Shown here one piece after another: positions 1-6,204 of a stretch of 6,717 bases of DNA (position 1 is its first letter; each line of letters opens with the position of its first letter). The position numbers and the translations under genes were made by a program. The notes under the pieces are model-generated. The model was not told where the DNA came from, did not search any database, and worked only from the letters and a program-made list of their open reading frames with translations. This DNA comes from Alphaproteobacteria bacterium (lineage in GTDB: Bacteria; Pseudomonadota; Alphaproteobacteria; JAJTHO01), in the NCBI GenBank assembly GCA_021297975.1, contig JAJTHO010000119.1, forward strand, positions 1-6,717. Direction: 5' to 3'.

Positions 1-991
1 CGCCCCTAAGCAGTTTTTTGGCTAAGACTATTGCTGGTGTTGTGGGGATATGGGGGCCAGAGCCCTCCCGGGCGATGATAAACCAGCTGCGGCGGTGACT
101 CTTTCCCGCTGCGTCTTTTCCCTCCATCACAACATGCATCCCGCCATCTGCCGAACCAAAGACATCAAACAGGTTGCTGATACGCAGCAGCGGCCGCGCC
201 ATTTTTTGCAAATTCAGCGGCATGCCCCAGCGCACCAGCCACGATAAACCCCACAAACCAAGATGCAAGAACCCGAGTTCCAGACCGGCGGAAAAGCGAA
301 TAGACGTGATGCCATACTGTTCGGGCAGGATATCCAAATCGGGAATGTCGCAATTGGCCATCCAGCGTTTGCCAAGTTCTGGATAAGTTTGTCTGTATAT
401 ATCCTGCCAACCGTAAACTTTTGCCCGCGTGCCCGGAAACGGTTTAAGTTTTTTGCCAACATAACTCATGATGCCTTGGGTCGTGGCTAGGCCGCGTTCG
501 GCTTTCTGCCCGGGGCTGATGCCGAAAGTAAGACGCTCAATCCGGGAAAATTCGCTCCTAAACTGTTCGATAACAGCGGAGGACAGCGCGGGAACGGTAC
601 TCGCGCCCGATACGATGCTAACGTTCGCCGCTTTCGCGCGCGCATCCAGCGCCGTGATGCCGCCGACAAAATCGCGCCCATCGGCTAAATCACTATAATG
701 GATACCGGCGTCGATGCAGGCCTCGGCAACCGAATAATCGCTGTTTTGGAAAGGGCCGCAGGTATTGATAACGAGCAGCGGCTTTAGGGCGGCAAGATTC
801 GCCTTCAGCTCGAGTCGAACATCAAAACAGGCACTTTCTGCTAATCCGGAAGGGAGGCTACGCGCAAAGGCTGCGGCTTTCTCGCCGCTGCGCCCCGCAA
901 TTATCACCGGGATGCCGTCTCGTACCAGCGCAGCCGCAATGCGCTTGCCAAAATTGCCATAGCCACCAAGGATTAAGACGCGTTGCTGCAT
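1..991 (-). CDS. Saccharopine dehydrogenase-like NAD(P)-binding oxidoreductase (3' end outside window)
   Basis: Reading the minus strand from 991 gives 330 open codons to the window edge with no stop, so the C-terminus is missing. The protein opens with a Rossmann strand and GGYGNFG dinucleotide loop (residues 9-15), then AGRS at 32-35, where R34 could contact the NADP phosphate (inference). Next come NTCGPF at 76-81 and the stretch ACIDAGIHYSDLADG at 91-105, typical of the saccharopine dehydrogenase NADP-binding family. GPHIPTTPA near residues 312-320 also fits the C-terminal part of such proteins. A tryptophan- and leucine-rich patch at about 239-257 could associate with membrane. Family members of this kind are usually not lysine-pathway enzymes; many are uncharacterised reductases. 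The ATG at 991 is chosen because the Rossmann fold starts immediately after it. It overlaps the end of the upstream gene by 19 nt and has no clear Shine-Dalgarno sequence, which suggests translational coupling. The substrate is unknown. Confidence 0.88.
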   Translation of the reverse strand, partial: MQQRVLILGGYGNFGKRIAAALVRDGIPVIIAGRSGEKAAAFARSLPSGLAESACFDVRLELKANLAALKPLLVINTCGPFQNSDYSVAEACIDAGIHYSDLADGRDFVGGITALDARAKAANVSIVSGASTVPALSSAVIEQFRSEFSRIERLTFGISPGQKAERGLATTQGIMSYVGKKLKPFPGTRAKVYGWQDIYRQTYPELGKRWMANCDIPDLDILPEQYGITSIRFSAGLELGFLHLGLWGLSWLVRWGMPLNLQKMARPLLRISNLFDVFGSADGGMHVVMEGKDAAGKSHRRSWFIIAREGSGPHIPTTPAIVLAKKLLRG

Positions 992-1989
992 ACTATTTCT
1001 GTGATTTTAAAAGTGCCGCCATAGCCAAACATTTTACCAAACAGCGGGTGCAGGGTGTGTGTCCACATGCGGAAATCCGTTGCGGAAACGGGAATTTCTT
1101 CGGCATACCCCTTCCCCATTATCAAAGATAATGGCACGGGCAGCATCCAGCCAAAAACGCGCCAGACATAGCCGCGATGATGCAGTATCATTTTCTCGCC
1201 CGTCCATTCATAAGCTAATTTCCAGCCCACGCCAAAACGCATAAACTCAACCATCTCACTGCCGCCGATGGATTCCATATGCGAGTTGAAAGTGATGGGG
1301 GCTTTGCCGGGGAACGATAGCGTGCGCTGAAAATGAAACGCTTCGGAATCCTCGCTGCTGTGAAAAACAACGCGAATGGGGATGTCCTTTCCGGCATAAG
1401 GTATCAGCATCCCCGTCAACCGCGCCAGCAGGCCAACCAGCCGCGACTGGTGAACATCCATCGTGCCCTCAACGGTGACGCGGTCTTGGCTGTAGGGGCG
1501 CACGGCATAGTGCTGCTGCATTAGGGGCGGCAATGTCTCCCAGCTCTGCCCCAGCACGCTTTGAAAAATGGGCTTATCGTTTGGCAAGCGAACGTTGTGT
1601 ATTTTTGGTGCGCCTCTGATGACGAGTAGGGCGTTTCGTGCTGCTCGCAACATCGGGTAAAAAATAGCTGCGAGTGTTCGTGAGCGGAACAGCAGCGCAT
1701 TCAAACGGTTGAACCAGTTGTGTTCACTTCCAAGCAGCGCCATCATATGCAACGCATCAGCGCCGTGGTAAAATCGCTCCTGAAATTTGAGCACGGTACC
1801 CGCATCCAGATCAAGGCGACGCAGTGCAATTTCGGCTAAAACCGGGTGGTCTTTAGCAGTGCGTGCGTCAATCAAGTGTAATTGTCCCACGGTCTGTTTA
1901 ATACGCAGTCCCTGCGCGGCAAATCGGCACAACGGGCATTCACCATCATACACATACCAAACATCACCGGGTTTTAATTCTGCTTTCAT
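973..1989 (-). CDS. DCC-family thiol-disulfide oxidoreductase fused to DUF4166 domain
   Basis: This 338-residue protein has two parts. Residues 10-130 match the DCC (DUF393) family: WYVYDGECPLC at 11-21 carries the CxxC pair C18/C21, a DAR motif lies at 41-43, and an amphipathic basic segment follows at about 92-126. DCC proteins are predicted thioredoxin-like thiol-disulfide oxidoreductases. Residues from about 145 to 333 resemble DUF4166, with SVLGQSWETLPPLMQQHY at the front and GTFKITEI near the end; the function of that domain is not known. No signal peptide is visible, so a cytoplasmic or membrane-peripheral location is likely. The start at 1989 has a modest AAGG at 1999-2002 on the minus strand, 9 nt upstream. 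The stop TAA at 973-975 lies inside the next gene, so the two are probably co-translated. The domain assignments are from memory of the families; the pairing of the two domains is seen directly. Confidence 0.85.
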   Translation of the reverse strand: MKAELKPGDVWYVYDGECPLCRFAAQGLRIKQTVGQLHLIDARTAKDHPVLAEIALRRLDLDAGTVLKFQERFYHGADALHMMALLGSEHNWFNRLNALLFRSRTLAAIFYPMLRAARNALLVIRGAPKIHNVRLPNDKPIFQSVLGQSWETLPPLMQQHYAVRPYSQDRVTVEGTMDVHQSRLVGLLARLTGMLIPYAGKDIPIRVVFHSSEDSEAFHFQRTLSFPGKAPITFNSHMESIGGSEMVEFMRFGVGWKLAYEWTGEKMILHHRGYVWRVFGWMLPVPLSLIMGKGYAEEIPVSATDFRMWTHTLHPLFGKMFGYGGTFKITEIVCSNAS

Positions 1990-2021
1990 GCGATCGTGCC
2001 TTTTGGTATCACCTTCATCGT

Positions 2022-2492
2022 ATGGACTATCTGCTGCTTAAATGGATTCATATTGTTAGTTCCACTATACTGTTCGGCACAGGTATTGGCAGTGCTTTTT
2101 TCTTTTTTATGGCCAATTGGCGCAAAGATATTGCGGGTATGTATTTTGCGGCACGGCATGTTGTGATTGCTGATTGGCTCTTTACCACTCCAGCAGTCAT
2201 CGTTCAGTTGATTAGTGGAATAGCACTTGTTCGTATGGGCGGTTACGCGTTTTCTGATTTTTGGATTATGGGCGCGTTGGTGCTGTATTTTTTTGCCGGT
2301 ATCTGCTGGTTGCCTGTTGTATGGATGCAAATCAAGATGCGCGATATGGCCAAGGTTGCGCTTGAGACACAGCAGCCGATACCCGAACAGTATTGGCAAT
2401 TGCATCGTTGGTGGATTCTACTAGGTGCGCTGGCCTTTCCAGCGGTGATGGTTATTTTTTATCTGATGGTTTTTAAGGTTCGTGGCCTTTAA
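2022..2492 (+). CDS. DUF2269-family integral membrane protein
   Basis: The 156-residue product reads as a four-helix inner-membrane protein, with hydrophobic segments at about 4-30, 47-70, 79-103 and 130-151. The opening, with a lysine-tryptophan-isoleucine-histidine stretch followed by LFGTGIGSAFFF at 17-28, is the signature I associate with DUF2269, a family of predicted integral membrane proteins without an assigned activity. H10, H46 and H128 lie in or next to helices and could bind haem or metal, but this is inference. The ATG at 2022 is the only start that fits, since no in-frame ATG, GTG or TTG lies just upstream. No strong Shine-Dalgarno is visible. The gene diverges from the DCC-DUF4166 operon with a 32-base gap, and that closeness suggests a shared role and shared control. 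Its sequence is visibly more AT-rich than trpS, as expected for a protein rich in Phe and Ile. trpS follows 89 nt later and could be co-transcribed. Confidence 0.82.
   Translation: MDYLLLKWIHIVSSTILFGTGIGSAFFFFMANWRKDIAGMYFAARHVVIADWLFTTPAVIVQLISGIALVRMGGYAFSDFWIMGALVLYFFAGICWLPVVWMQIKMRDMAKVALETQQPIPEQYWQLHRWWILLGALAFPAVMVIFYLMVFKVRGL
2064..2092 (-). promoter_or_regulatory. Possible sigma70-type promoter for the DCC-DUF4166 operon, inside the DUF2269 gene
   Basis: On the minus strand CTGCCA (2087-2092) is followed, after 17 bases, by TATAGT (2064-2069), matching four and five of the six consensus bases. Transcription would begin near 2057, leaving a leader of about 68 nt before the ATG at 1989. 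This position is needed because only 32 bases separate the divergent start codons. It is a pattern match only and may be chance. Confidence 0.3.
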
Positions 2493-2581
2493 CCGCCCCT
2501 CAACTATCTTCGACAGAATTTTGGCAGAAACCAGCAGCGAAAAGCTATTTACGCCGCATCGTTCCCGGCTTACGACAAAGC

Positions 2582-3571
2582 ATGTCTCTTGTTTTTTCAG
2601 GTATCCAGCCCACCGGCAATCTCCACCTTGGCAACTATCTGGGGGCTGTGCGGCAATGGGTTGCGCTTCAGGCGCAGCACCCGTGCTTGTTTTGTATTGT
2701 TGACCTTCATGCGATTACCGTGCCGCAAGACCCCGCGGCATTGCGCCAAGCGGTTTTAGAAGTCGCCGCCGCCTTTATCGCCAGCGGAATAAACCCCGAT
2801 AAAAGCCCGATTTATGTGCAAAGCCGCGTGGCTGCGCATGCCGAACTCGCGTGGATACTGAGCTGCCACACGCCGCTGGGCTGGCTGAACCGCATGACGC
2901 AATTTAAGGAAAAAGCGGGCAAGGCGAAAGATAACGCCGTGTTGGGGCTATACAGCTATCCCGTTTTGATGGCCGCCGATATTTTGCTGTACCGGGCAAC
3001 GCACGTGCCGGTGGGCGAAGACCAGAAGCAGCATTTAGAGCTGGCGCGGGACATTGCCGGGGCATTTAACCGCCATTATAACAGCGAGACGTTTATCCTG
3101 CCGGAGCCGCTCATCCCCGCTGCCGCAGCGCGCATCATGAGCCTGCGCGACGGCACAAAAAAAATGAGCAAATCCGATGAATCGGACTACAGCCGGATTA
3201 ATCTTAAAGACGATAACGACGCCCTGCGCCTAAAAATCCAAAAGGCAAAGACCGACCCGCTGCCCTTGCCGGAGACAGTGGCGGCGCTGGAAGGCAGGCC
3301 GGAGGCCGCGAATTTGCTGCAAATCTATGCCGCGATAACGGGTGTGACGCTGGCTGAGGCGGTTGCGCAGTATGCCGGGCAGACCTTTAGCGCCTTTAAA
3401 AAAGACCTGACCGAGGCGCTTGTTGCGCACCTTGCGCCGATTCGGGAAGAGATGGCGCGGCTGTTAACAGACCCGGCGCAGCTCAGCGTGCATCTTAAAA
3501 ACGGCCAGCAGGCCGCTGAAAATATTGCACAAAATACTATTGAGAATGTGCGTCAGCAGATTGGGTTATGA
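2582..3571 (+). CDS. trpS: Tryptophanyl-tRNA synthetase
   Basis: This cytoplasmic class I aminoacyl-tRNA synthetase charges tRNA-Trp with tryptophan using ATP. The 329 residues match the usual bacterial length of about 330-350. The HIGH-type signature appears as TGNLHLGNYLG at 11-21 and the KMSKS loop as KKMSKSDESD at 193-202. Between them, MTQFKEKAG (105-113), YSYPVLMAADILLY (124-137) and VPVGEDQKQHLELARDIA (142-159) are the conserved tryptophan and adenylate-site blocks of TrpS. The C-terminal helices (about 235-329) form the anticodon-binding region. The ATG at 2582 places the conserved FSGIQPTG at residues 5-12, where it belongs. No good ribosome binding site precedes it. The gene appears complete, with nothing missing from the catalytic core. 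The flanking genes are unrelated to tryptophan metabolism, and I see no leader peptide or T-box upstream. Confidence 0.97.
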   Translation: MSLVFSGIQPTGNLHLGNYLGAVRQWVALQAQHPCLFCIVDLHAITVPQDPAALRQAVLEVAAAFIASGINPDKSPIYVQSRVAAHAELAWILSCHTPLGWLNRMTQFKEKAGKAKDNAVLGLYSYPVLMAADILLYRATHVPVGEDQKQHLELARDIAGAFNRHYNSETFILPEPLIPAAAARIMSLRDGTKKMSKSDESDYSRINLKDDNDALRLKIQKAKTDPLPLPETVAALEGRPEAANLLQIYAAITGVTLAEAVAQYAGQTFSAFKKDLTEALVAHLAPIREEMARLLTDPAQLSVHLKNGQQAAENIAQNTIENVRQQIGL

Positions 3572-3585
3572 GTTTTTAACTTTCT

Positions 3586-3619
3586 GCTCATACAATGTAT
3601 TGAGGAACTTTGTATGAGC
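3586..3619 (+). repeat. Perfect 10-bp inverted repeat enclosing a ribosome binding site
   Basis: GCTCATACAA at 3586-3595 is exactly complementary to TTGTATGAGC at 3610-3619, with a 14-nt loop. The Shine-Dalgarno TGAGGA (3601-3606) sits in the loop, and the ATG at 3614-3616 sits in the right arm. No T-run follows, so it does not look like an intrinsic terminator for trpS. A competing 6-bp pairing is possible between TATGAG at 3567-3572, which includes the trpS stop codon, and CTCATA at 3587-3592. The structure could therefore tune translation of the downstream gene, but this is inference. Confidence 0.6.
3601..3606 (+). promoter_or_regulatory. Shine-Dalgarno site for the interrupted small gene
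   Basis: TGAGGA lies 7 nt before the ATG at 3614 and is the best ribosome binding site in the plus-strand part of the window. It is the main reason for placing the gene start at 3614, rather than at the in-frame ATG at 3707, which has no such site. Confidence 0.6.
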
Positions 3620-3958
3620 GACAATTCAATCGTGCACCAAGATGGTGATTTTCAACTGCAGGTGAACACAGAAATACCCGAAGCAATATAAACCGAAATT
3701 GCTGATATGGTTGCGGCTGCGCTGATAGCTCAATATAATGAAAATATTATCATTATTTTAAATCTAGACGACGATATAGTTGCGAAGAGCGAGATTGTCC
3801 TCGCCCTAGATGAACGTTCATATTGCAGATTCAAGGACTGTGCCGTTTACAAAGGACAATATGCAATAAATGCAGGCGACACAATGCTCGTTTCAAATGA
3901 TACTCAACAAATGGGTCTTGAGGTATATAAAAAATGGTATGCTTCACGACAGCAATGA
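3614..3958 (+). pseudogene. Unrecognised small gene interrupted by in-frame TAA at codon 26
   Basis: From the ATG at 3614 the frame gives 25 residues (MSDNSIVHQDGDF... to ...IPEAI), then TAA at 3689-3691, and then continues open in the same frame to TGA at 3956-3958. Without the stop the product would have 114 residues. A single CAA-to-TAA transition (Gln to stop) would explain it. The downstream part, ADMVAAALIAQYNENIIIIL and onward, is acidic and soluble-looking, with two cysteines (in SYCRFKDC); I do not recognise the family. An 83-residue product could also start at the ATG at 3707, but no ribosome binding site precedes that codon. The DNA is clearly more AT-rich than trpS or the protease, which suggests relaxed selection or foreign origin. 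Alternatives are a leader peptide followed by a separate gene, stop-codon readthrough, or a sequencing error. The gene ends 2 bases from the convergent methyltransferase. Confidence 0.55.
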
Positions 3959-3960
3959 TT

Positions 3961-4659
3961 TTAAGCCAGCACCGTAAACCGATACGCATACCCCAGCGGA
4001 TTCCGCACCGTACAACCCCGTCCGCGCCGCAGCAGACTCATCCCCGCATCCAGCACCGCCGCAAGACCATATAGCGCCGCAAGCATTGGCCGCCCGCGCC
4101 GACCCCAGCGCCGGAGCAGTGCATAGGATACGGCAAAGCCAACCCAATCCGACCAAAACCCCTGCGACAGCGCCCCGCCGCCATCAATCCGCCAACGCTC
4201 TTGCACCGCAAGTTCTGCATACCAATCAGCGGTGAAACGGTAAAAATCCTTTGGGGCTTGATGATACGGATAAAGATACGGCGTAATCAGAATAAGCACG
4301 CCGCCCGGCACAAGCGCCGCCTTAAAAAAGCGCAGCGCCGCTGCTGTATCAAACACATGCTCTAAAACATTCAGGCAGAAGATTGCCTGATAGGGCTTAA
4401 AACCATCGGGCAGCGGCTTGGTTATATCGAGCGTCACCGTATCTGTTTCGCCCTCATCGGCGTTGCTAAAGGTAACAACGCCCTCGCCAAACGGAACCAA
4501 GACCTTCATCGCCGCAGGCTTTGAGCCAATATCGAGCACACGCTGCCATTCCGGCCAGGCCTGCTCTTTAAGCCACTGATTCTGTAACGAGCGAAAGGGC
4601 GAGACGCCGAGCGCAATGTCTTGAATGGTTTGCCAGCGAGCCTTCCATGTCACGCTCAT
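3961..4659 (-). CDS. Class I SAM-dependent methyltransferase
   Basis: The 232-residue product has the Rossmann-type methyltransferase order. Motif I is VLDIGSKPA (41-49), with the glycine loop altered to GSKPA. An acidic residue at the end of strand 2 may be D78 in TLDIT. LNVLEHVFD at 96-104 matches motif IV of the methyltransferase 11 family, and VPGGVLILITPY at 117-128 is the post-motif strand. APKDFYRFT (135-143) resembles a conserved block in small methyltransferases often found near sugar or envelope genes. The C-terminal part (about 172-209) is hydrophobic and followed by an arginine-rich patch, so membrane association is possible. The acceptor substrate cannot be read from sequence. 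The start ATG at 4659 overlaps the stop of the protease gene as ATGA, indicating translational coupling with that gene upstream. There is essentially no space for a terminator before the convergent small gene. Confidence 0.85.
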   Translation of the reverse strand: MSVTWKARWQTIQDIALGVSPFRSLQNQWLKEQAWPEWQRVLDIGSKPAAMKVLVPFGEGVVTFSNADEGETDTVTLDITKPLPDGFKPYQAIFCLNVLEHVFDTAAALRFFKAALVPGGVLILITPYLYPYHQAPKDFYRFTADWYAELAVQERWRIDGGGALSQGFWSDWVGFAVSYALLRRWGRRGRPMLAALYGLAAVLDAGMSLLRRGRGCTVRNPLGYAYRFTVLA

Positions 4660-6131
4660 TCCGCGGTATCCGTTTGCAAACGAAGCGCAATAAATCTGCT
4701 ACCGGCTTCGCCCGCATAAACACGCAACAAGACACTCTTGCGGCCATCTTTGCGCGCTTTGGCTAGCGCCTCACGCAGCTGCTCTGTGCTTTTCAGGCTT
4801 GTGGACGCAACTGCGGTTAAAACATTACCCGCTCGAATGCCTTTTGATGCAGCTTCAGAGCCTTGCACGAGGCTGGTTACAACAAGACCCGCAACATCGC
4901 TGGGAATTGACCACTGCTTGCGCAGCGCCGTATCAAGCGGTTGCAAGCGCATACCCAACACTGCGGCGGATGCGCCATCATCACTGGGATTTTCTTTCGT
5001 TGCCTTTTTTGTGTTTTCCTCTTGCGGCTCTTCGGGTAATTCGCCCACCGTTACAATGAACGTTTTCTCAGCGCCCTCACGCAGCACAACCACATTGGCC
5101 TTTTTTCCAACAGGCGTTTCCGCCACCGCACGCGGCAAGGTGCGCAGTTTATCAATGGGCTGGCCGCCGAAATTGATGATGACATCCCCGTCTTTAAGAC
5201 CAGCCGCCTCTGCCGGACTATCCGGGGTTACTTCCGCAACCAGCGCGCCGCGCGGCGCATCTAAACCGAGGCTATCCATCATTTCTTCGGTAACGGGCTG
5301 AATCTTAACACCCAACCAGCCGCGCCGAACCTTACCCTTTTTTTCCAGCTGTTCAATTACCGTGCGCGCCATAACGGACGGCATGGCAAAGCCAATTCCC
5401 ACATTGCCGCCGGTGGGCGAATAAATTGCGGTGTTAATGCCGATAACTTCGCCTTCCATATTGAACAAGGGCCCGCCGGAATTGCCGCGATTAATCGCCG
5501 CATCAACCTGAATGAAATCATCATAAGGCCCAGCGTTAATATCGCGAGCGCGGGCGGAAATAATCCCCTGCGTCACGCTACCGCCTAAGCCAAACGGATT
5601 GCCGATGGCCAAAATCCAATCCCCTACCCGCGCATATTCCGAATCGCCCCACCGTGCGGCGCTAAGTTTTTTATTGCCCGGCTTAATGCGCAGCAGCGCC
5701 AAATCCGTTTTACTGTCGCGCCCCACCACTGTTGCCTTGAAAGGGGTTTTATCGGCAAGTGTCACGGTTATGATGTCTGCGCCGTCAATAACATGGTTAT
5801 TGGTTACAATCAGACCGGTTTCATCAATAATAAAGCCAGAGCCAAGGGATGTTGCCTTGCGCGGGGCGCTGTTGCCGAGGCCTTGCTCATAATACTGGCG
5901 AAAGAATTCTTCAAAGGGGGATCCGGGCGGCAATTGCGGCAAATCTTGCGGGCGGATGCGCGCTTGCTGAACTGTTTGTGTGGTTGAGATATTCACAACA
6001 CTTGGTTGCAGCCGTTCAACTAAATCGGCGAAACCTTGTTGGAGCGGTGCGGCAGAGGCGGGTGTTGCTGTCCAGAAGAACAAAAAAACCAGGCACACAG
6101 CCTGTAATAGTCGCACACGGTTTTCCAACAT
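4656..6131 (-). CDS. degP: Do/HtrA-family periplasmic serine endoprotease with two PDZ domains
   Basis: The 491-residue protein is a DegP/DegQ/MucD-type protease that degrades, and in some members refolds, damaged envelope proteins. A signal peptide spans about 1-27 (hydrophobic VCLVFLFFW core, likely cleavage after ASA at 25-27). The trypsin-like domain carries the full catalytic triad: H113 in TNNHVIDG, D143 in KTDLALLRI and S218 in NRGNSGGPLF. A proline-rich loop at about 57-92 corresponds to the regulatory LA loop. PDZ1 covers about 270-362 (RRGWLGVKIQPV, then the GLKDGDVI block at 311-318). A charged Glu/Lys linker spans 365-386, and a more divergent PDZ2 covers about 388-486. Length and order are normal for the family. 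The ATG at 6131 is preceded by AGAGG at 6136-6140, 4 nt upstream. The stop overlaps the methyltransferase start. The exact paralogue (degP, degQ or mucD) cannot be fixed from sequence alone. Confidence 0.95.
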   Translation of the reverse strand: MLENRVRLLQAVCLVFLFFWTATPASAAPLQQGFADLVERLQPSVVNISTTQTVQQARIRPQDLPQLPPGSPFEEFFRQYYEQGLGNSAPRKATSLGSGFIIDETGLIVTNNHVIDGADIITVTLADKTPFKATVVGRDSKTDLALLRIKPGNKKLSAARWGDSEYARVGDWILAIGNPFGLGGSVTQGIISARARDINAGPYDDFIQVDAAINRGNSGGPLFNMEGEVIGINTAIYSPTGGNVGIGFAMPSVMARTVIEQLEKKGKVRRGWLGVKIQPVTEEMMDSLGLDAPRGALVAEVTPDSPAEAAGLKDGDVIINFGGQPIDKLRTLPRAVAETPVGKKANVVVLREGAEKTFIVTVGELPEEPQEENTKKATKENPSDDGASAAVLGMRLQPLDTALRKQWSIPSDVAGLVVTSLVQGSEAASKGIRAGNVLTAVASTSLKSTEQLREALAKARKDGRKSVLLRVYAGEAGSRFIALRLQTDTAE

Positions 6132-6160
6132 GCTGCCTCTTTTTTATTTATGTTGCGCGA

Positions 6161-6189
6161 ATCATTAAGCACGCGCGCGAAAAATGCAA
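6161..6189 (-). promoter_or_regulatory. Possible promoter for the HtrA-type protease gene
   Basis: On the minus strand TTGCAT (6184-6189) is separated by 17 bases from AATGAT (6161-6166). The -35 match is fair and the -10 match is weak. The spacing and the location, 30 nt before the start codon at 6131, are reasonable. It overlaps the GC-rich stem-loop at 6171-6198, so a folded transcript from the channel gene and this promoter would share the same DNA. Confidence 0.25.
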
Positions 6190-6198
6190 GGCGCGCGT
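6171..6198 (-). terminator. GC-only stem-loop after the channel gene, possible terminator
   Basis: ACGCGCGC at 6171-6178 pairs perfectly with GCGCGCGT at 6191-6198 across a 12-nt loop. It begins 6 nt after the channel stop codon (6205-6207) in the minus direction. The stem is strong, but the following minus-strand bases (GCTTAATGATT) are not a proper T-run, so this is a weak or factor-assisted terminator at best. It may instead stabilise the 3' end of the channel transcript. Confidence 0.4.
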
Positions 6199-6204
6199 TT
6201 CAAT

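Noticed and set aside
1986..2405. A 139-codon minus-strand open frame opposite the DUF2269 gene, ending just at the DCC start
   Set aside because: The DUF2269 frame encodes four clear membrane helices; the antisense product has no domain and is rich in His, Asn and Lys like reverse-read hydrophobic codons.
2521..2551. TTGGCA and TATTTA as a trpS promoter
   Set aside because: The spacing is 19 bases and the -10 match is poor; with 17-base spacing the -10 match falls to three of six, so it was not listed.
3586..3619. The inverted repeat as an intrinsic terminator of trpS
   Set aside because: The stem is AT-rich and no T-run follows; the bases after it are the coding start of the next gene.
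3689..3691. TAA recoded as a sense codon in this organism
   Set aside because: TAA serves as the normal stop for the DCC-DUF4166 gene and the methyltransferase, so genome-wide reassignment does not fit.
4738..5301. A 187-codon plus-strand open frame inside the protease gene
   Set aside because: It is antisense to the PDZ-coding part of the protease and is low-complexity in Ser, Ala and Arg, as expected for a shadow frame.
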